A stretch of 64,000 bases of DNA from Microcebus murinus (taxonomy: Eukaryota; Chordata; Mammalia; Primates; Cheirogaleidae): contig NC_134115.1 of assembly GCF_040939455.1 (NCBI RefSeq), forward strand, positions 30,282,727-30,346,726. The letters are read 5' to 3'. Position 1 is the stretch's first letter; each line of letters opens with the position of its first letter. The translations under genes and the position numbers were made by a program. The notes under the pieces were generated by a model. That model was given only the letters and a program-made list of their open reading frames with translations. It made no database searches and was not told the DNA's origin. Shown piece by piece: positions 26,870 to 39,425 of this stretch.

Positions 26870-27090
26870 CTCCCCGTCAGTCACTCGGCAGGCGGCCAGG
26901 ACGCGCTCCCCACAGTGCCCTAGCGGGAGAAAGATGGCGCCAGTCACGTGGAGCGAGCCTGAGGGCCGCGTCAAAATGGCGGCTGCCCTGGGCCAATTTG
27001 GCTGTGGGCGGGGGAAGCCCCAGCCGAGAATGCTGCTGCTCGGAGCTCCCAAGAAAAGGAATAGGAAGGCTGTGCTTTGCAGGCCGGGCC
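26870..27090. promoter_or_regulatory. Isolated CpG-rich candidate promoter, no known gene
   Basis: A short CpG-dense segment lies 8.5 kb upstream of the DMRT1 ATG. Visible motifs are two YY1-type sites (AAGATGGCGCC 26931-26941 and AAAATGGCGGC 26973-26983), an E-box CACGTG (26945-26950), a CCAAT box (26993-26997) and a GC box (GGGCGGGGG 27006-27014). This combination is typical of TATA-less, often bidirectional, housekeeping promoters. On the minus strand a possible splice donor (CCAAAG|GTATCT, intron from 26833) follows. Short frames opening at the two ATGGCG sites (to 27125) do not resemble any protein I know, so no CDS is called. Confidence 0.5.
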
Positions 27091-27411
27091 CTGTCGATTC
27101 GTGGCACTCTTTATTTCCTCCCTGATTATTTCTTCTGTTGTTTCCAGCTTTTAATAGTATTTGTAAATAGTAATAAAAATAATCCGGCCTTGTCTCAGTA
27201 AGGCTCCTGGAAACAAAAGGAAGGATTTTTTAATTCCTCTTGAGTCTGTTAAAGTAGGAGGAACACTCGCACTAAGGACAGTATAAAGCAACTAAGGATG
27301 TTGGGGTATGAGGAACAGAGCACACCAGGGATGAAAATGTCAAAAGACAGTCGGGACTACGTGAATGTCCCCACCATTAGACCCAGTCCCTTCTTGGAAG
27401 TTCTAATTTGT

Positions 27412-27722
27412 CTAGCACTCTGGAGGGACCCAGGTGGGAGGATGGCTTGAGCTCAGGAGTTCCAGACCAGCCTGAGCAAGAGCGAGACTGTCTCTACTAA
27501 AAATAGAAAAAAAATTAGCTGGGCAACTACAAACAGAAAAAATTTGCTGAGCGTGGTGGTGTGCACCTGTAACCCCCAGCTACTCGGGAGGCTGAGGCAG
27601 GAGGATCACTTGAGCCTAGGGGTTTGAGGTTGCTGTGAGCTACGCTGATGCCACAGCACTCTAGCCTGGGCAACAGAGCAAGACACTCTCTCAAAATATA
27701 AATAACTAAGTAAACAAAATAA
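27412..27722 (+). mobile_element. 5'-truncated lemur-lineage Alu with target duplication
   Basis: It lacks about the first 25 bp and starts 'CTAGCACTCTGGAGGGACC'. It is flanked by an 11-bp duplication TTCTAATTTGT (27401-27411, 27723-27733), so it was inserted in truncated form. Confidence 0.9.
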
Positions 27723-27733
27723 TTCTAATTTGT

Positions 27734-28997
27734 ATTAGTTTACCACCTGTTCTTGATAGGGTTCATTGATCCAAACACCGCTCGCCTGAGAGCCTGCTTC
27801 TTCCGCGAAGCCCGTCGCCCTGCTCCAATCGTCAGTGTTTTCCCCTTCTAAACTCAGCGTGTTTAATGTCACCCTTGGCAATGAATCCTGCATTAACTCT
27901 CAACACCACTTGAACTGAACTGTTACTGATTTTTTTCTACGGGGAAATATTTCACTCATTTTGTTTTCCAAGGGCCAGGAACATGCTTTATATCAGTGTG
28001 CCTGAAGTGGGGTACTTTCAGAGCACAGCAGACAACTGTGACAATAATCATATAATCAACTCAGGTAGTATTTATTGATAGTAGTATAGACTTATATAAG
28101 CAAATATAATTGATTTTGGGGGTCATTTTTTAGTTGTAGGTGGTTTTAAGTAACTTGTGTTAATAATTAACAGTGATTTTAGTTATCCTAACTCTTGGCA
28201 TCAAATACCATACCCATCCTCATTATTTTGTTTCTTGGCTCATCATTCTTTCTTCTATAATTAGATGAATTTTTGTTTCTATAATGTGTCTCTAAAACTC
28301 AGGGTAGTTTTCTCCTGTTTGTTGGTAACGCGAAAACCTGACAAGGCCTTTGGGGGAGAAAAAAAGCTTGCTAAAATACATAATAGCTGAAATATACCCA
28401 TATACTTAAGGTTTCAATTTTTAAACTTTGAGTCAGTCACAAAATATTCATTTTACTATTCCCAACTCTCTACCCTATGAAAGTGGCCTATGGTAACAAT
28501 ACAGGCACACTTACATTGTTATTTATCCTGGCAGCATTAGCATTGCTAGTCTGTCTTATTTTTAATTTTGTTAGCAACCTGAGAAATCAGCAAGATAGTG
28601 GCTATTGAACCCAACAGAGGATATATCTGAGTACTTTTGATAATATACATTTTAGTTTCCACTTCATCTTGAAACTCTTAAATGAAATTTTATTTCAGGA
28701 TTTGTTTTCACTGTTTCCTCTGTTCTTTTAAATCTCTTAACAGCAGAAGGTACAGGAAAACTCTTGAGATAGGCTTAAGTTATCAGAGCATCAATTGTAC
28801 AAGAAAGTATTTCAATAGTAATTTTGGATGGATTATTAAAATAAAAATCAATCATCTTTATTTTTAAATGGTCAGTTAAAGCATTTGTAAGTTAAAATAT
28901 AAAATAGCAATTTGACATTTGTCTACTCCTCACCAATCTCAAACAGTAAATGTATATTGTTACTTTTTCCCCATAAGTTCAACTTTGTAAAATAAAA
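27734..28997. other. Intergenic, nothing recognised
   Basis: This is AT-rich, single-copy-looking sequence without gene signals. Confidence 0.45.
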
Positions 28998-29262
28998 AAG
29001 AAATTTTTTTAAACAGATGGAGTCTCCTTTGTCACATAGGATAGAGTGCAGAGGCACCATCACAGCTTGCTGCAGCCTCGAACTCCTGCATTCGGGTGAT
29101 CCCCCTACCTCAGCTTCCTGTGTAGATAGGACTACAGATGTGCCCCACCACGCCTGGCTAATTTTTAAATTTTTTGTAGAGATGGAGTCTCACCATGATG
29201 GCCAGGCTAGTTAGGAACTCCTGGCCTCAAGTGATCCTCCCACCTCCGCCTTTCAAAGCACA
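28998..29262 (-). mobile_element. Old Alu, antisense
   Basis: 'GATGGAGTCTCCTTTGTCAC' and 'ACCACGCCTGGCTAATTTTT' through 'GTGATCCTCCCACCTCCGCC' are present. The 5' end of the element is missing. Confidence 0.85.
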
Positions 29263-30084
29263 ATTAAATACTTTTCAAACAAGATTTCTTCTTGAAGTTT
29301 TAAGGAATTGATTCTACAAGCGAAATGTATCATGGTAAGCCATTTCTTTTTCTTTAGGTTAACGAAGTCAGTCTACTGATAATTTCAAAATAGCAGTTAA
29401 TACTGAAAAGTGATCTAAATTATCTTCAAAATACATTTCTTAATTTCTCTGAATTATGAGAGTGTTTTCTCTGGATCACTTTAACTTGTATCATGTTCAG
29501 TGATTTTTCTAGATAACAACCTTTTTCTTTTACATGTCAGAATTTTTATATTTTAACAATTTTTATGGGGGAAAAGTCTAAAATGGGTATACTGAAACAG
29601 AGAGTAATAAACTGTAGGTGATTTAATCTTTTGATGGTAACTCAAAGGACATTACTGTTGAAAATCAATCATTGTACAGTCTTACAAATTAGTGATGGCC
29701 CTTGCCCTGAGTAACACAGACCAGGCTTCCCTGCTTTTATGGCTGTGCTGTCTCCTCTCTTCCACCTCCCTTTGCTAGCCTGCCAGTGTGCTATTTATGA
29801 TGTGCCACCTTATGGTAACCTCTGTCATCATAAGAGACTGAAACTAGCCCCCAATGCTCAGGTAATATCAGGACGATGTGCTTTGTGACAGTGTTTGCGA
29901 CCTAGAGGCTTTGTCATTTACTTCCAGTTCTCAAGTTGGGCTCCTAATTACTGACCTTGTTGGGAACGCTTTACTTGGGAAGAACTAGCAAAATGCTCAG
30001 ATCATAGAACTTTCCTCCTAGCTCCCCTCATCTTCAGTCTGTGCCTCAAAATTCCTTTTACAGAATTCTAAAACAATAATGGTT
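29263..30084. other. Intergenic, nothing recognised
   Basis: No gene or repeat is identified. Confidence 0.4.
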
Positions 30085-30285
30085 CATACTTGGATGGTCC
30101 TTATTCTCTCGAAGGCACTGTTTTAAGCCCTTTATACAGACCAATCACTGCATCTTCATAATAATTCTTAGGCACAAAGAGGGTAAGTGACTTGCCCACA
30201 GGGATGTAGCTGGTAAGCGTGGTAAGTGGCAAAGCTGGGACCAACACAGGCAGCCTGACTGCCAAACCTGTATTCCTACCTAGCA
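30085..30285 (-). repeat. MIR
   Basis: 'GTAAGTGACTTGCCCACAGG' and 'GGCAAAGCTGGGACCAACAC' form the MIR core. Confidence 0.75.
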
Positions 30286-30499
30286 CGATCTATAGGATTC
30301 TGACTGTTGTCCTCTGAGCTTATGAAACTTGAGTGCATAGAGGAAGGTGTCTGGTAATTAGGTTTCACTGCTGCGACCTCAGGCATAGCCATCTTCCTAA
30401 ACTACTAGTATCTGCTGGCATTTTCTGCTTTCAAATTCTTCCTATTCCTTCAGTCTGAACTAGAGTCAACGTCAGCTACCAATCAGATCAAGCATTTTC

Positions 30500-30660
30500 T
30501 TTGTGGCAGGCACCTTTCTGGTATTTTATAAACATCTTAGATCCCTATGACATTGTTGTCCCCATGAAAAGACAGAAGGCTCAAAGATGCTAAGTGGTTT
30601 GTTCTAATCACACAATGATTGGCAGAACCCACACTTTTCATTCCTCAAACACCTCAAGGA
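30500..30660 (-). repeat. MIR
   Basis: 'GGCAGGCACCTTTCTGGTAT' through 'GTGGTTTGTTCTAATCACAC' is MIR-like. Confidence 0.6.
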
Positions 30661-30664
30661 CAAA

Positions 30665-31060
30665 AAGCCTCCATCATTCTCCATTTGCCTATAGGATAGA
30701 AGCCAAATTCCTCACTGGCAGGCAAGGTGCCATGCTATCTTTCCAACCTTATCTCCCGCTGGGCTCCGGCTTGACTCCTCTGTTCCAGACTGGCATGTCT
30801 GTGCCCTCTCCCACAACCCGCAGGCTCACTCCCGGCACCCAGCCTTCCATCTGTTGTTCCCACGACTTAGAATGTCTTGTTTTCTCCTTTCTGCCTACTC
30901 AAATCCTGTTGGACTTCGGGATAGTTCAGTCTTCCATCTCACACATGGTCCTCCTCCATTAACTGCTTCAGGCCCTACCAGTCCCATTTGTTCCTTGTCT
31001 CTACTGCATGACCCGGTGACTGGGGCACTGATCACATACCCTGCACACCTCACCATCAGT
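30665..31060 (+). repeat. L2 fragment
   Basis: 'GGATAGAAGCCAAATTCCTC' and 'TTCCCACGACTTAGAATGTC' are L2 3'-region features. The 122-codon frame here is incidental. Confidence 0.65.
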
Positions 31061-31399
31061 TCAGGCCAGCTGACTCACGGCAGCACATATGACACAGGGA
31101 GCTGACTGTTTTGACTCATATAGTATCTCACTTTGTGTATGTGGTCAGGGACACCACAGAGAATTTTCCCTGATGCTCTAAGACCTGGGGCAAAAACGGC
31201 TGTCCATAGACAAAATGCAAATTAGATGGAATTTATCATCAGTGCCTTCTAATATAGCTTCCCCTCCTCACAGGCTCTTCCAACATGTGGAACTTGTATA
31301 TGTGTATGTATATGTACCCTGCTTTCTCTCTGCTGCTTTCTGCTTCCTCTGCTGCTTTCTCACTTTTCTTTCCAATATGGAAATAATAGCAAAACAACA

Positions 31400-31610
31400 G
31401 ATGTATTACTATGTGCCAGATACTTTTCTAAGTGCTTCCCAAGTATTAACTAATTTAGTCTTCCTGGCAACACTTTGAAGTGGGCATTAGCATTACCTTC
31501 CCTTTTATCCTCAGAGGTTCTGAGTCACAGAGGGTTAAAGTAACTTGCCTAAGGAAGCACAGCTGGGACTCAAAGCTAAGCATTTGATACTATACTGCGT
31601 CACCAATAAA
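31400..31610 (-). repeat. MIR
   Basis: 'TACTATGTGCCAGATACTTT' and 'GTAACTTGCCTAAGGAAGCA' are MIR core elements. Confidence 0.75.
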
Positions 31611-31829
31611 ATAATGTATTAATTTTTCTCTAATAGTGAAAATAATTCCTGTTAAGTGTTTTTTTTTTAAACAGACAATAAACACAGTAGGAGAATATCA
31701 TCCATAATCCTATCACACAGGGAAAATTCAATAACCTACTCAAGCAGCTGTAAACATGCCCTAGTTTGCATTTCAACAATGGAACCATACTGTACATCAT
31801 GGATAGTTTTCTTTTTCTTTTAATTCAAA

Positions 31830-33075
31830 ATTTTAAACAGCTTCATTGAAGTATAGTTTATATATCATAAAATTCACTTGTTTTAACCATACAGATAATT
31901 TTAGTAAATTTATAGAGTTTTTCAGCCATTACTGTTAATATAACACAATTTTAGATCATTTCATTATCCTACACAGATCTTTTATACCCATTTATACTTA
32001 CACCTGGGTCCCATCCCTAAACCCTGGCAACTGTTAATCTGTTTTCTTTCTATATTGATTTGTTTCTTCTGGACATTTCATATCAATGGGATCACATAAT
32101 AGGTGGTCTTTTGAATCTGGCTTCTTTCACATAGCATAATGTCATCAAGGTTCATACATGCTATAACATTTATCAGTACTTCATTCCTTTTGATGGCAGA
32201 ATAATATGCCACGGTATGGATATACTGCATTTTATTTATTCATTCACTTGTTGATGGACATTTGGATTGTTTCAAGTGAATAGTTTCAAGTGAATTGTTT
32301 CAAGTGAATACCAGGAATTTTTATGTATAAGTCTTCATGCAGATATATGTCGTAATTTCTCTGAGGTAGATAACTAGGCATGGAATTGTTGTGTCATATG
32401 GTAAGTTTTCCAAAATGGCTATACAATTTTACATTCCCACCAGCAATATATGAAAGTTCTAGTTTCTCCATATCTTAGCAAACGCTTTGCTATTGTCTAT
32501 CTTTCTGATTACACCTATTCTAGTGAGTGTGAAGCAATACCTCATTATGGTTTTGATTTGTATTTCCCTAATGACTAATGATACTGAGCATCTTTCCTCG
32601 TGTTTATTGGTCATTTGAATATCTTCTTTGGTGAAATGTCTATTCAAATCTTTTGCCCATTTTTTCTTTTCTTTTTTTTTTTTATCAGAGATGGGGTCTT
32701 GCTATGTTGCCCAGGCTGCTCTCAAACTCCTGGCCTCAATTAATCCTCCCATCTTGGCCTCCCAAAGTGCTGGGATTACAGCACTTTGTAAGCCACCATG
32801 CCTGGACACCATCTTTTGATTGGGTTATTTGTCTTTTTATTATTAAAGTATAAGAATTCTTTATATATTCTGGATACAAGTCCTGTATCAGACATATGAT
32901 TTCCAAGTATTTTGTCACAGTCTGTAGTTTGTCTTTTCACTTTCCTAATGGTGTCTTTTGATGCATGAAAGTTTTAAATTTTGATGAAGTCTAATATATC
33001 AATTTCCCCCCTTTATCTCTTATGCATTTGGTGTCATATATAAAAAGTCTTTGCCTAACCCTTACGAATTTTAAA
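31830..33075 (-). mobile_element. L1M 3' part, antisense, with Alu monomer inside
   Basis: It runs from 'CTTCATTGAAGTATAGTTTA' through 'TACATTCCCACCAGCAATAT' to 'AAAAGTCTTTGCCTAACCC', contiguous with L1 ORF2/3'UTR in reverse. It is interrupted at 32661-32806 and carries a 14-bp triplication at 32267-32308. Confidence 0.85.
32661..32806 (-). mobile_element. Alu monomer (FLAM-like), antisense
   Basis: Poly-T, then 'GGGGTCTTGCTATGTTGCCC', ending 'AAGCCACCATGCCTGGAC'. Only one arm is present, inside L1M. Confidence 0.8.
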
Positions 33076-33909
33076 ACAGTTCCCCTCTGACAGTCATTAG
33101 TATGTCTTGGACATATTTCTGTATTAATAAATACAAATCTGCATCATTGTTTTTATGGCCTTGGTTTCTGGAAAGTAGAGAGGGAAGAAAGGAGACAGCA
33201 GGGCCAAGCTACTCAAAATATGCAGCATGACTCTGTACATTCTTGAGGCCTCCTATCTTCTTTTCCCGTCTGGTGCCTCCTCTGTGTTTTGTGAATAAAA
33301 ACTTTACTAGGCTATTAACTTCATCACAACATTTTATGTTTCAATTACCTTGGTCACATAGATTCCTAGATCCAAATTTTCTGTGGGCTCAAATCCTTCC
33401 TTTATAGGTTCTAGTAATGGGATGCTTAGAAGAAACATACATTCCCCTGTCATTTGGGATTTGACAGCTGCTTCTTCCTGCATCTATTTCATTCTATAAA
33501 ACTGGGCATTGGGAATGATTCAGCTCCAACGTATGTATTAAAATGTAGATATGAAAAAAGATAATAGTGGATAATAGCAACTGGCATGTGTGTTTTCATG
33601 GAAGACTTTAAAGAAATCAGATATTCCTGAACAAAATAATGGCTATCATTGAAGAGGCTCCAGAATGGGATGTATGGTTGCATCCTGGCACCTGTCAAGA
33701 GTAGAGCTTCACTGGCTTTATGGGTAGGGTACGAGGTACTGTGTAAAGCTAGAAACTCATTTAGGAAATAATTTTCAGAGAACGCTAATGGGGAAAATCC
33801 ACACAAAATCCAGAAAATCCGGGAAAGGGCCTGTGTAAGAGGGGCTTCAGAATTAGAAATTAGAATTAGAATTAGAAATCAAAAGATTAGAAGATTAGAA
33901 GATTTATAA
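33076..33909. other. Intergenic; short ATTAGA-type repeat at its end
   Basis: It is mostly unrecognised. 33848-33903 is a run of AGAATTAGA/AGATTAGA units leading directly into the truncated Alu. Confidence 0.5.
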
Positions 33910-34118
<209 letters not shown>

Positions 34119-34166
34119 CAACTTGGGGTCTGTAACTTTTTTCACATGGAAAAGTCACTGCAGGCG

Positions 34167-34189
34167 CCCCCCCCCCCCCCCCCCCCCCC
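34167..34189. repeat. C23 homopolymer
   Basis: There are twenty-three consecutive C between GCAGGCG and GTGTGC. Confidence 0.9.
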
Positions 34190-34949
34190 GTGTGCATGGA
34201 ATATACTGGAAGACTAAGGCTAGGAGAGACTAGCTGGAAACTACTGCAGATTCAGATTTGGAGGGAAGAGCGGGCTGGCTGAGGGGGCCACGTGGGTGTG
34301 TAGAAAGAGCAAGTCAGCAGGGATGGAGTTGCTGTGCAGGTGCAGAGGGAAGACAGACATGGCTAGGGTGGGCGTTCAGGGTGGGAACTCTGGGAAAGGC
34401 TGTTATTTATGATGGAGAAGTGGTTTTTTTTAGAGGCATATATAATTACATACAATAAAATGTACAGATTTGAAATGCAGGATGATTTTTGATAAATGTC
34501 TACATCCGTTTAACCTCCCTCCCCCAAACTTTTAAAAGTCTGGGAATTTCCCGTGTCTCTGGGGTCATGAAGCTGCCTCAAAAGGCAAGCACCAGAAGTG
34601 AGAAGCAACAAGGGCTGGAACTACAAATTGTAAAGTTATCTGGAGCCAGGAGTCAGAAATCTTGTGAGCAAATGAACACAGGTGCAGGAAAGGACAAATG
34701 GAGAACAGAAAGTCCCAACCTTTGACATTTTTGGTGCACTTGAGACCCCACACTGAGGGTATTATTTGCCCATATAAATAGACTTCTCTCTTCTCAGGCT
34801 TTCAACCTCATACTTAATTTTCTTAAGAGAGAAATAAGCCATTTTCCAAGTTGGCTGCTACCAAGATCTGCTCGGTTGAACTTCGAGGATGTGCTTTGGA
34901 GGGGGAGGAGAGCTAGAGGACACCACAGGGTGGTTTGCACCAGCTCCAA
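34190..34949. other. DMRT1 proximal upstream sequence
   Basis: There is no repeat I can name apart from a possible L1 trace near 34430-34500. It leads into the CpG island; distal promoter elements could lie here but none is obvious. Confidence 0.4.
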
Positions 34950-35272
34950 GCAGCATGCACAACTGTGCTCTTGACCTGGGGAGCCCAGCTTCCTCGTGCA
35001 ACGTGCTTTGGCAGCTGGGTCTCGGCGCCTTGGAGAGCTGAGGGGTCACACCATCCCCCAACCGCTCTGCACCTCTCTCGGTGCGCTTGCAGCGACTCTG
35101 CAGAAATGCTCTCGGGGCGCCTGCAATCTGTGCAAGCTAGCTCGGGGCTGTATCCAGGTGGCTGGACTTGGGGGGCGGGGGGCGTGGCCGCGCTTCCTCT
35201 CGCCCTCTCCAGCCTGGGCAGTCCCGGGAACGTTCTGAAAAGTATCCAAAAGTTCTGAGCCGCGCGCGCGCC

Positions 35273-35305
<33 letters not shown>

Positions 35306-35477
35306 CAAACCTCTCCCCTCCCCCCCACTACTCCAGGCGTGGCATGTCCCGACCTCGCCACTCTGGCTGCACCTCCGGCTGCAGCGCAGACGCCTCCTCC
35401 TGCGCGCCGGCTCCTGCGCCTCCTCTTCGGGAACCTAGCCGTCGGTTGGGTTCTTCCCTCGCAGACGGGAGAGGTGA

Positions 35478-35912
<435 letters not shown>

Positions 35913-36069
35913 TAAAGTCGCCCTGTCCTGGCTGTCGCCACGCGGGGCCTGGGGTCTGGAGGGACTCGGCGGTGTTCACCGCGGCCGCGGCGCGCTCGGG
36001 GTCCGGGACGCCCAGCCACGCGACGACGCCAGGCTCGGAGGGCGGGGGACGCGTCCATAGACTTGCCCG

Positions 36070-36520
36070 CCGAGCAGAGTTGCGGGGTTCGCTCCGCTTG
36101 GGGGTCCGCACGATCTCTGATCCCGCTTCCCAGCAGAGTTGTGGGGCTCGCCTCCGGGGGAGTCTTTGGGATCTCTAACTCTGCCTCGGCAGGGAGTTGC
36201 TAGGGTTCCCTCTGCTCAAGGGTCCCTGGGATTCGGTTCGCCCCTGTGGGAGTCCCCGGAAACCCCGAGTCCGCTGTGTAGCCGAGAGTTGGGGGCGTCA
36301 CTCTGCTTCACTGTGATCTCTCCGAGGTGAGGGTTGCGGGGTTCGCCTCTAAAGGGAATCAATCCCTGGCATGTCTGATTTCGCGCTCCCAGCACAGAGT
36401 TGCGGGGTTCGCTCTGCTGGGGGGTTCCCAACGGTCTCCGATCCCGGCCTCTGAGCTAAGGGTTTCGGGGTTCGATTTCCCCGGGGTTCCCCGCGGCCCC
36501 TGACTCTGCCTCCCCACCGA
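36070..36520. repeat. Diverged ~60 bp GC-rich minisatellite in DMRT1 intron 1
   Basis: Units share a head of the form GAGTTGCGGGGTTCGC, then a TCTGCT/GGGGTCC middle and a GATCTCTGATCCCGC-like tail. Heads are seen near 36075, 36134, 36190, 36283, 36326, 36395 and 36457. Spacing is mostly 56-69 bp, with one short (43) and one long (93) interval. Copies are clearly diverged, so the array is old. Confidence 0.75.
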
Positions 36521-36780
36521 ATTAAGGAGTTTCCTGGAGGGTGCACGAGCGAGCCGCTGGGTGGGGTGAAAGGGAGACTTGGCCGGGGCTTGGGTATGGG
36601 TTGGGAAGCCTTGTTTGTTTTTCTAGAAAATTCTCTGCAATGGACGCCCGCGTGGCGTGGTCTTCCCTTGTGCGCTTGGCGCACTTTTTTGCGTTCGCCC
36701 CGACTGGAGCGAGGCTGAGCGCCTCAGCCATTTTGAGAACTGAGCATTTGCCGTGTCCACCCGAGTTATTCAAGTGCAGA

Positions 36781-38529
36781 CTGTTTTTGAATATATTTTA
36801 AAGCATGTTTAAGAATTTTTAGGAATATGCGCAGGGGGTAAAATGCGCGCGCGGGTTTGAGGTTTTGACGGTCGTTCACGGGTTTTTTGTTTTGTTTTTT
36901 TTTTTAAAGCTTCGTAAGTCGACTAGTAATGTGGCATCTTAACGGAATAGTTAATGTCGTTAGTATCCTAAATTGCTCTTTGGAAGACAGCAATATACAT
37001 TCTTTCCGGCTAAAAAGTTGTTTCATTTTTGTAAGGAAGGGTATTTAAAAAGAAAAGATACCAAAGAAATAATTTGGTAGTGATGTGCTACTTTTGATTA
37101 AGAACGTGTAAATATCTTCCATTGAACACGGCTGTTCAAATGCCTAAATAAAGATTAAATGCTTTTTATGTATATCAGATTTTTAAAAAATGTGCTTTAA
37201 ACTAAAGATTTTGGGTGCGCAGGTTGGTGAGTGTAGTCATGAAAATTGTTTTTTTTTTTTCTTGGTATCTTCATAGATTTTTTTTAGCTTAATCTATGGT
37301 AGATGAAAAGAGTATACCGGGTGTAGCATTAAAATGCATCGCAGTGAGCTTGCTGAAAAAAACTTACGGGCTTTTAGATTACACTTCTAGGAGGAAAATA
37401 TTCTGTACATTTAGTCATTGGCTTAAACATTTAGTGTGAAGGGTATACTCCTCGAAATATAATAAAAATACTTCCCTAGCATGGATATTAATTTTTAATA
37501 AACTTTGTTAGTAGAGGGACTAATTTTGAGGTGGCTGTTTGCTATGTTAAAAGCAAAAGCAAGTCAAGGTTACTTTTAGAACGTGAAACTTCAGTGTTTT
37601 ACACACCAGAAGGCTTGTTCTGTGCCTTAAACATACAACTACTTTTTAGTCATTCTAAAATAGTTTGAAATTGGTCTTAGATATTAAAATATATATGTAT
37701 GTTATATTTTAAAATAATTGCATTTTTAATCATTTGTCACCCCTTCCCCATTTAAATAACATTTCCTAAGTAATCTTCAGAGATGTCTGTAAAGGTGTCC
37801 TTAGTTTTATGGGATAGATATCCTGTGCATTTTGGGTGTAAGTGTGCATTGACATACTTCAGAAGTTTGCAGGGTTTTTTAAACTTCTGGTCAAAGTTAC
37901 TGGTACCATTTCTAAACTTCTTGGTTAATAATAGAAAATACAAGATTTAAGCTTAATCATTGATTTTTAAATACTTGATTATTTAAGGTTAATTTTTCTA
38001 AGTTGAAGACTTTTTTTGGTTATGAGTAAAAGTTCCAAATTAATCAACTTTCTATGTTTGGACTATAGTGTCCTTGAAACAATATATAAATTGTAGGTGT
38101 GTTTTTGATTTCAGCTTTTGGTTTGTGTCTGGGCTTCTGAGGTACAGGACAGGTACTTTTACTTTCTCCTTTCATAGTCACCAGCACTGTAGTCAATTTC
38201 TAAAGAAAATCTTTCTTTTTTTTGTTACATGTAGTAAGCAGAAATACAATTTATGTTCTTTAAACCTCTTTTTTCAACCTTTAACAATGTTATTTAAAAG
38301 AAGATAAATTGAAGAGGGACCATGAGGGGTTTCTTAGGTAGGTCAGGTCCTCTCCAGTGCCAAGTTCTGGCTCACTTTCCTGCCTGTGAAATGTCACATA
38401 CCTGTCCTCCCCCTTTCCCATCCAGGGACTTCAACACCTAATTCCTGCCCCTTCCCCCACTGCTTCTCCACATACTCTCTCCCCCTCTGGGAAACAGGGC
38501 TCTGTGTGTAGGCTTCCTAAGCAGCCCCT
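36781..38529. other. Intron 1 unique-looking AT-rich sequence
   Basis: No repeat or exon is recognised. This is the longest repeat-poor block near the gene and a place to look for conserved non-coding elements. Confidence 0.4.
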
Positions 38530-38860
38530 GCCCTTATTTGCCTACCCTGTTCCAGATTGTTCCACCCCTTCATCCTTGCTGGTCCAAGTCCTACTCATCC
38601 TATTCTTTGATTCTCTGTTCAAATACTACCTCTGGCTGATTCCTACATTTTAAAGATGTTTCCATCTCTGAATTTCTTCTGTAGGATTGTTATGTACATC
38701 TCTTATGGTGTTTGTCACATTTTGTCTTGTGTTGTACTCACGTTTGCTAGCCTCCTGTTTCTCCTTCAAAACAGTAATTTAGGATCTAATCTAATCTCAC
38801 TGGTCCCTGTTCTTAGTACCATTGTCTTTTACATATTTGGGGAATGAGGACTAAGTGATC
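38530..38860 (+). repeat. Possible L2 fragment
   Basis: The pyrimidine-rich 'CCTGTTCCAGATTGTTCCAC' to 'GTCACATTTTGTCTTGTG' has L2 character. Confidence 0.4.
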
Positions 38861-39014
38861 CCATTCTCCTTCTTTCCGAATCTATAATCTATCAATGCTT
38901 GTGACTTTTTCTACTCTTCAGATGGAACTCTTGCTTGGCTGACTCTGCAGTTTTACCTGCTCTTCCCTTGCCAACCTTATTTCCTGATGCTCTATGCATT
39001 ATTTGTTTAACAAG

Positions 39015-39254
39015 TTTTTTCTTTTTTTATGGAGACAAGGAAGACTCAAACTCAAGTGATCCTCCTGCCTCAGCTTCCTGAGTAGCTAGGACTACAGATG
39101 CATGTCACCACGCCTAGCTAATTTTCTATTTTTTGTAGAGATGAGGTCTTGGTATGTTGTCTAGGCTGATCTCAAACTCCTGGAGTCAATTGATCCTCCT
39201 GCCTTGGTCCCCTAAAGTGCTGGAGTTACAAGTGTGAGCCACCATACTGGGCCC
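39015..39254 (-). mobile_element. Old Alu with internal loss, antisense
   Basis: 'GTGATCCTCCTGCCTCAGCT', 'GTAGAGATGAGGTCTTGGTA' and 'GTGAGCCACCATACTGGGCC' are present. Much of one arm is missing. Confidence 0.85.
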
Positions 39255-39324
39255 TAACAAGCAGTTTTTGAGCACCTACTATGGGCCAAGTACTCTGGCT
39301 CTAAACCATTTTTCAGCTTTGACT

Positions 39325-39425
39325 ACACATCATAGTTAACCTGGGTGGCTTTAAAAGAAATTGGAGATTTGCAGACCTCACCCCCAGAGCTAGTGAATCA
39401 CAGTATCAGGGTGGGCAGGGCTTTC
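39325..39425 (+). repeat. MER5-like hAT fragment
   Basis: 'AACCTGGGTGGCTTTAAAAG' and 'CCTCACCCCCAGAGCTAGTG' resemble MER5A. It ends about 70 bp before exon 2. Confidence 0.55.

Noticed and set aside
26934..27125. 63-codon frame starting at the ATGGCGCC site
   Set aside because: The ATG is part of a YY1-type motif and the product resembles nothing known. A promoter reading is better supported.
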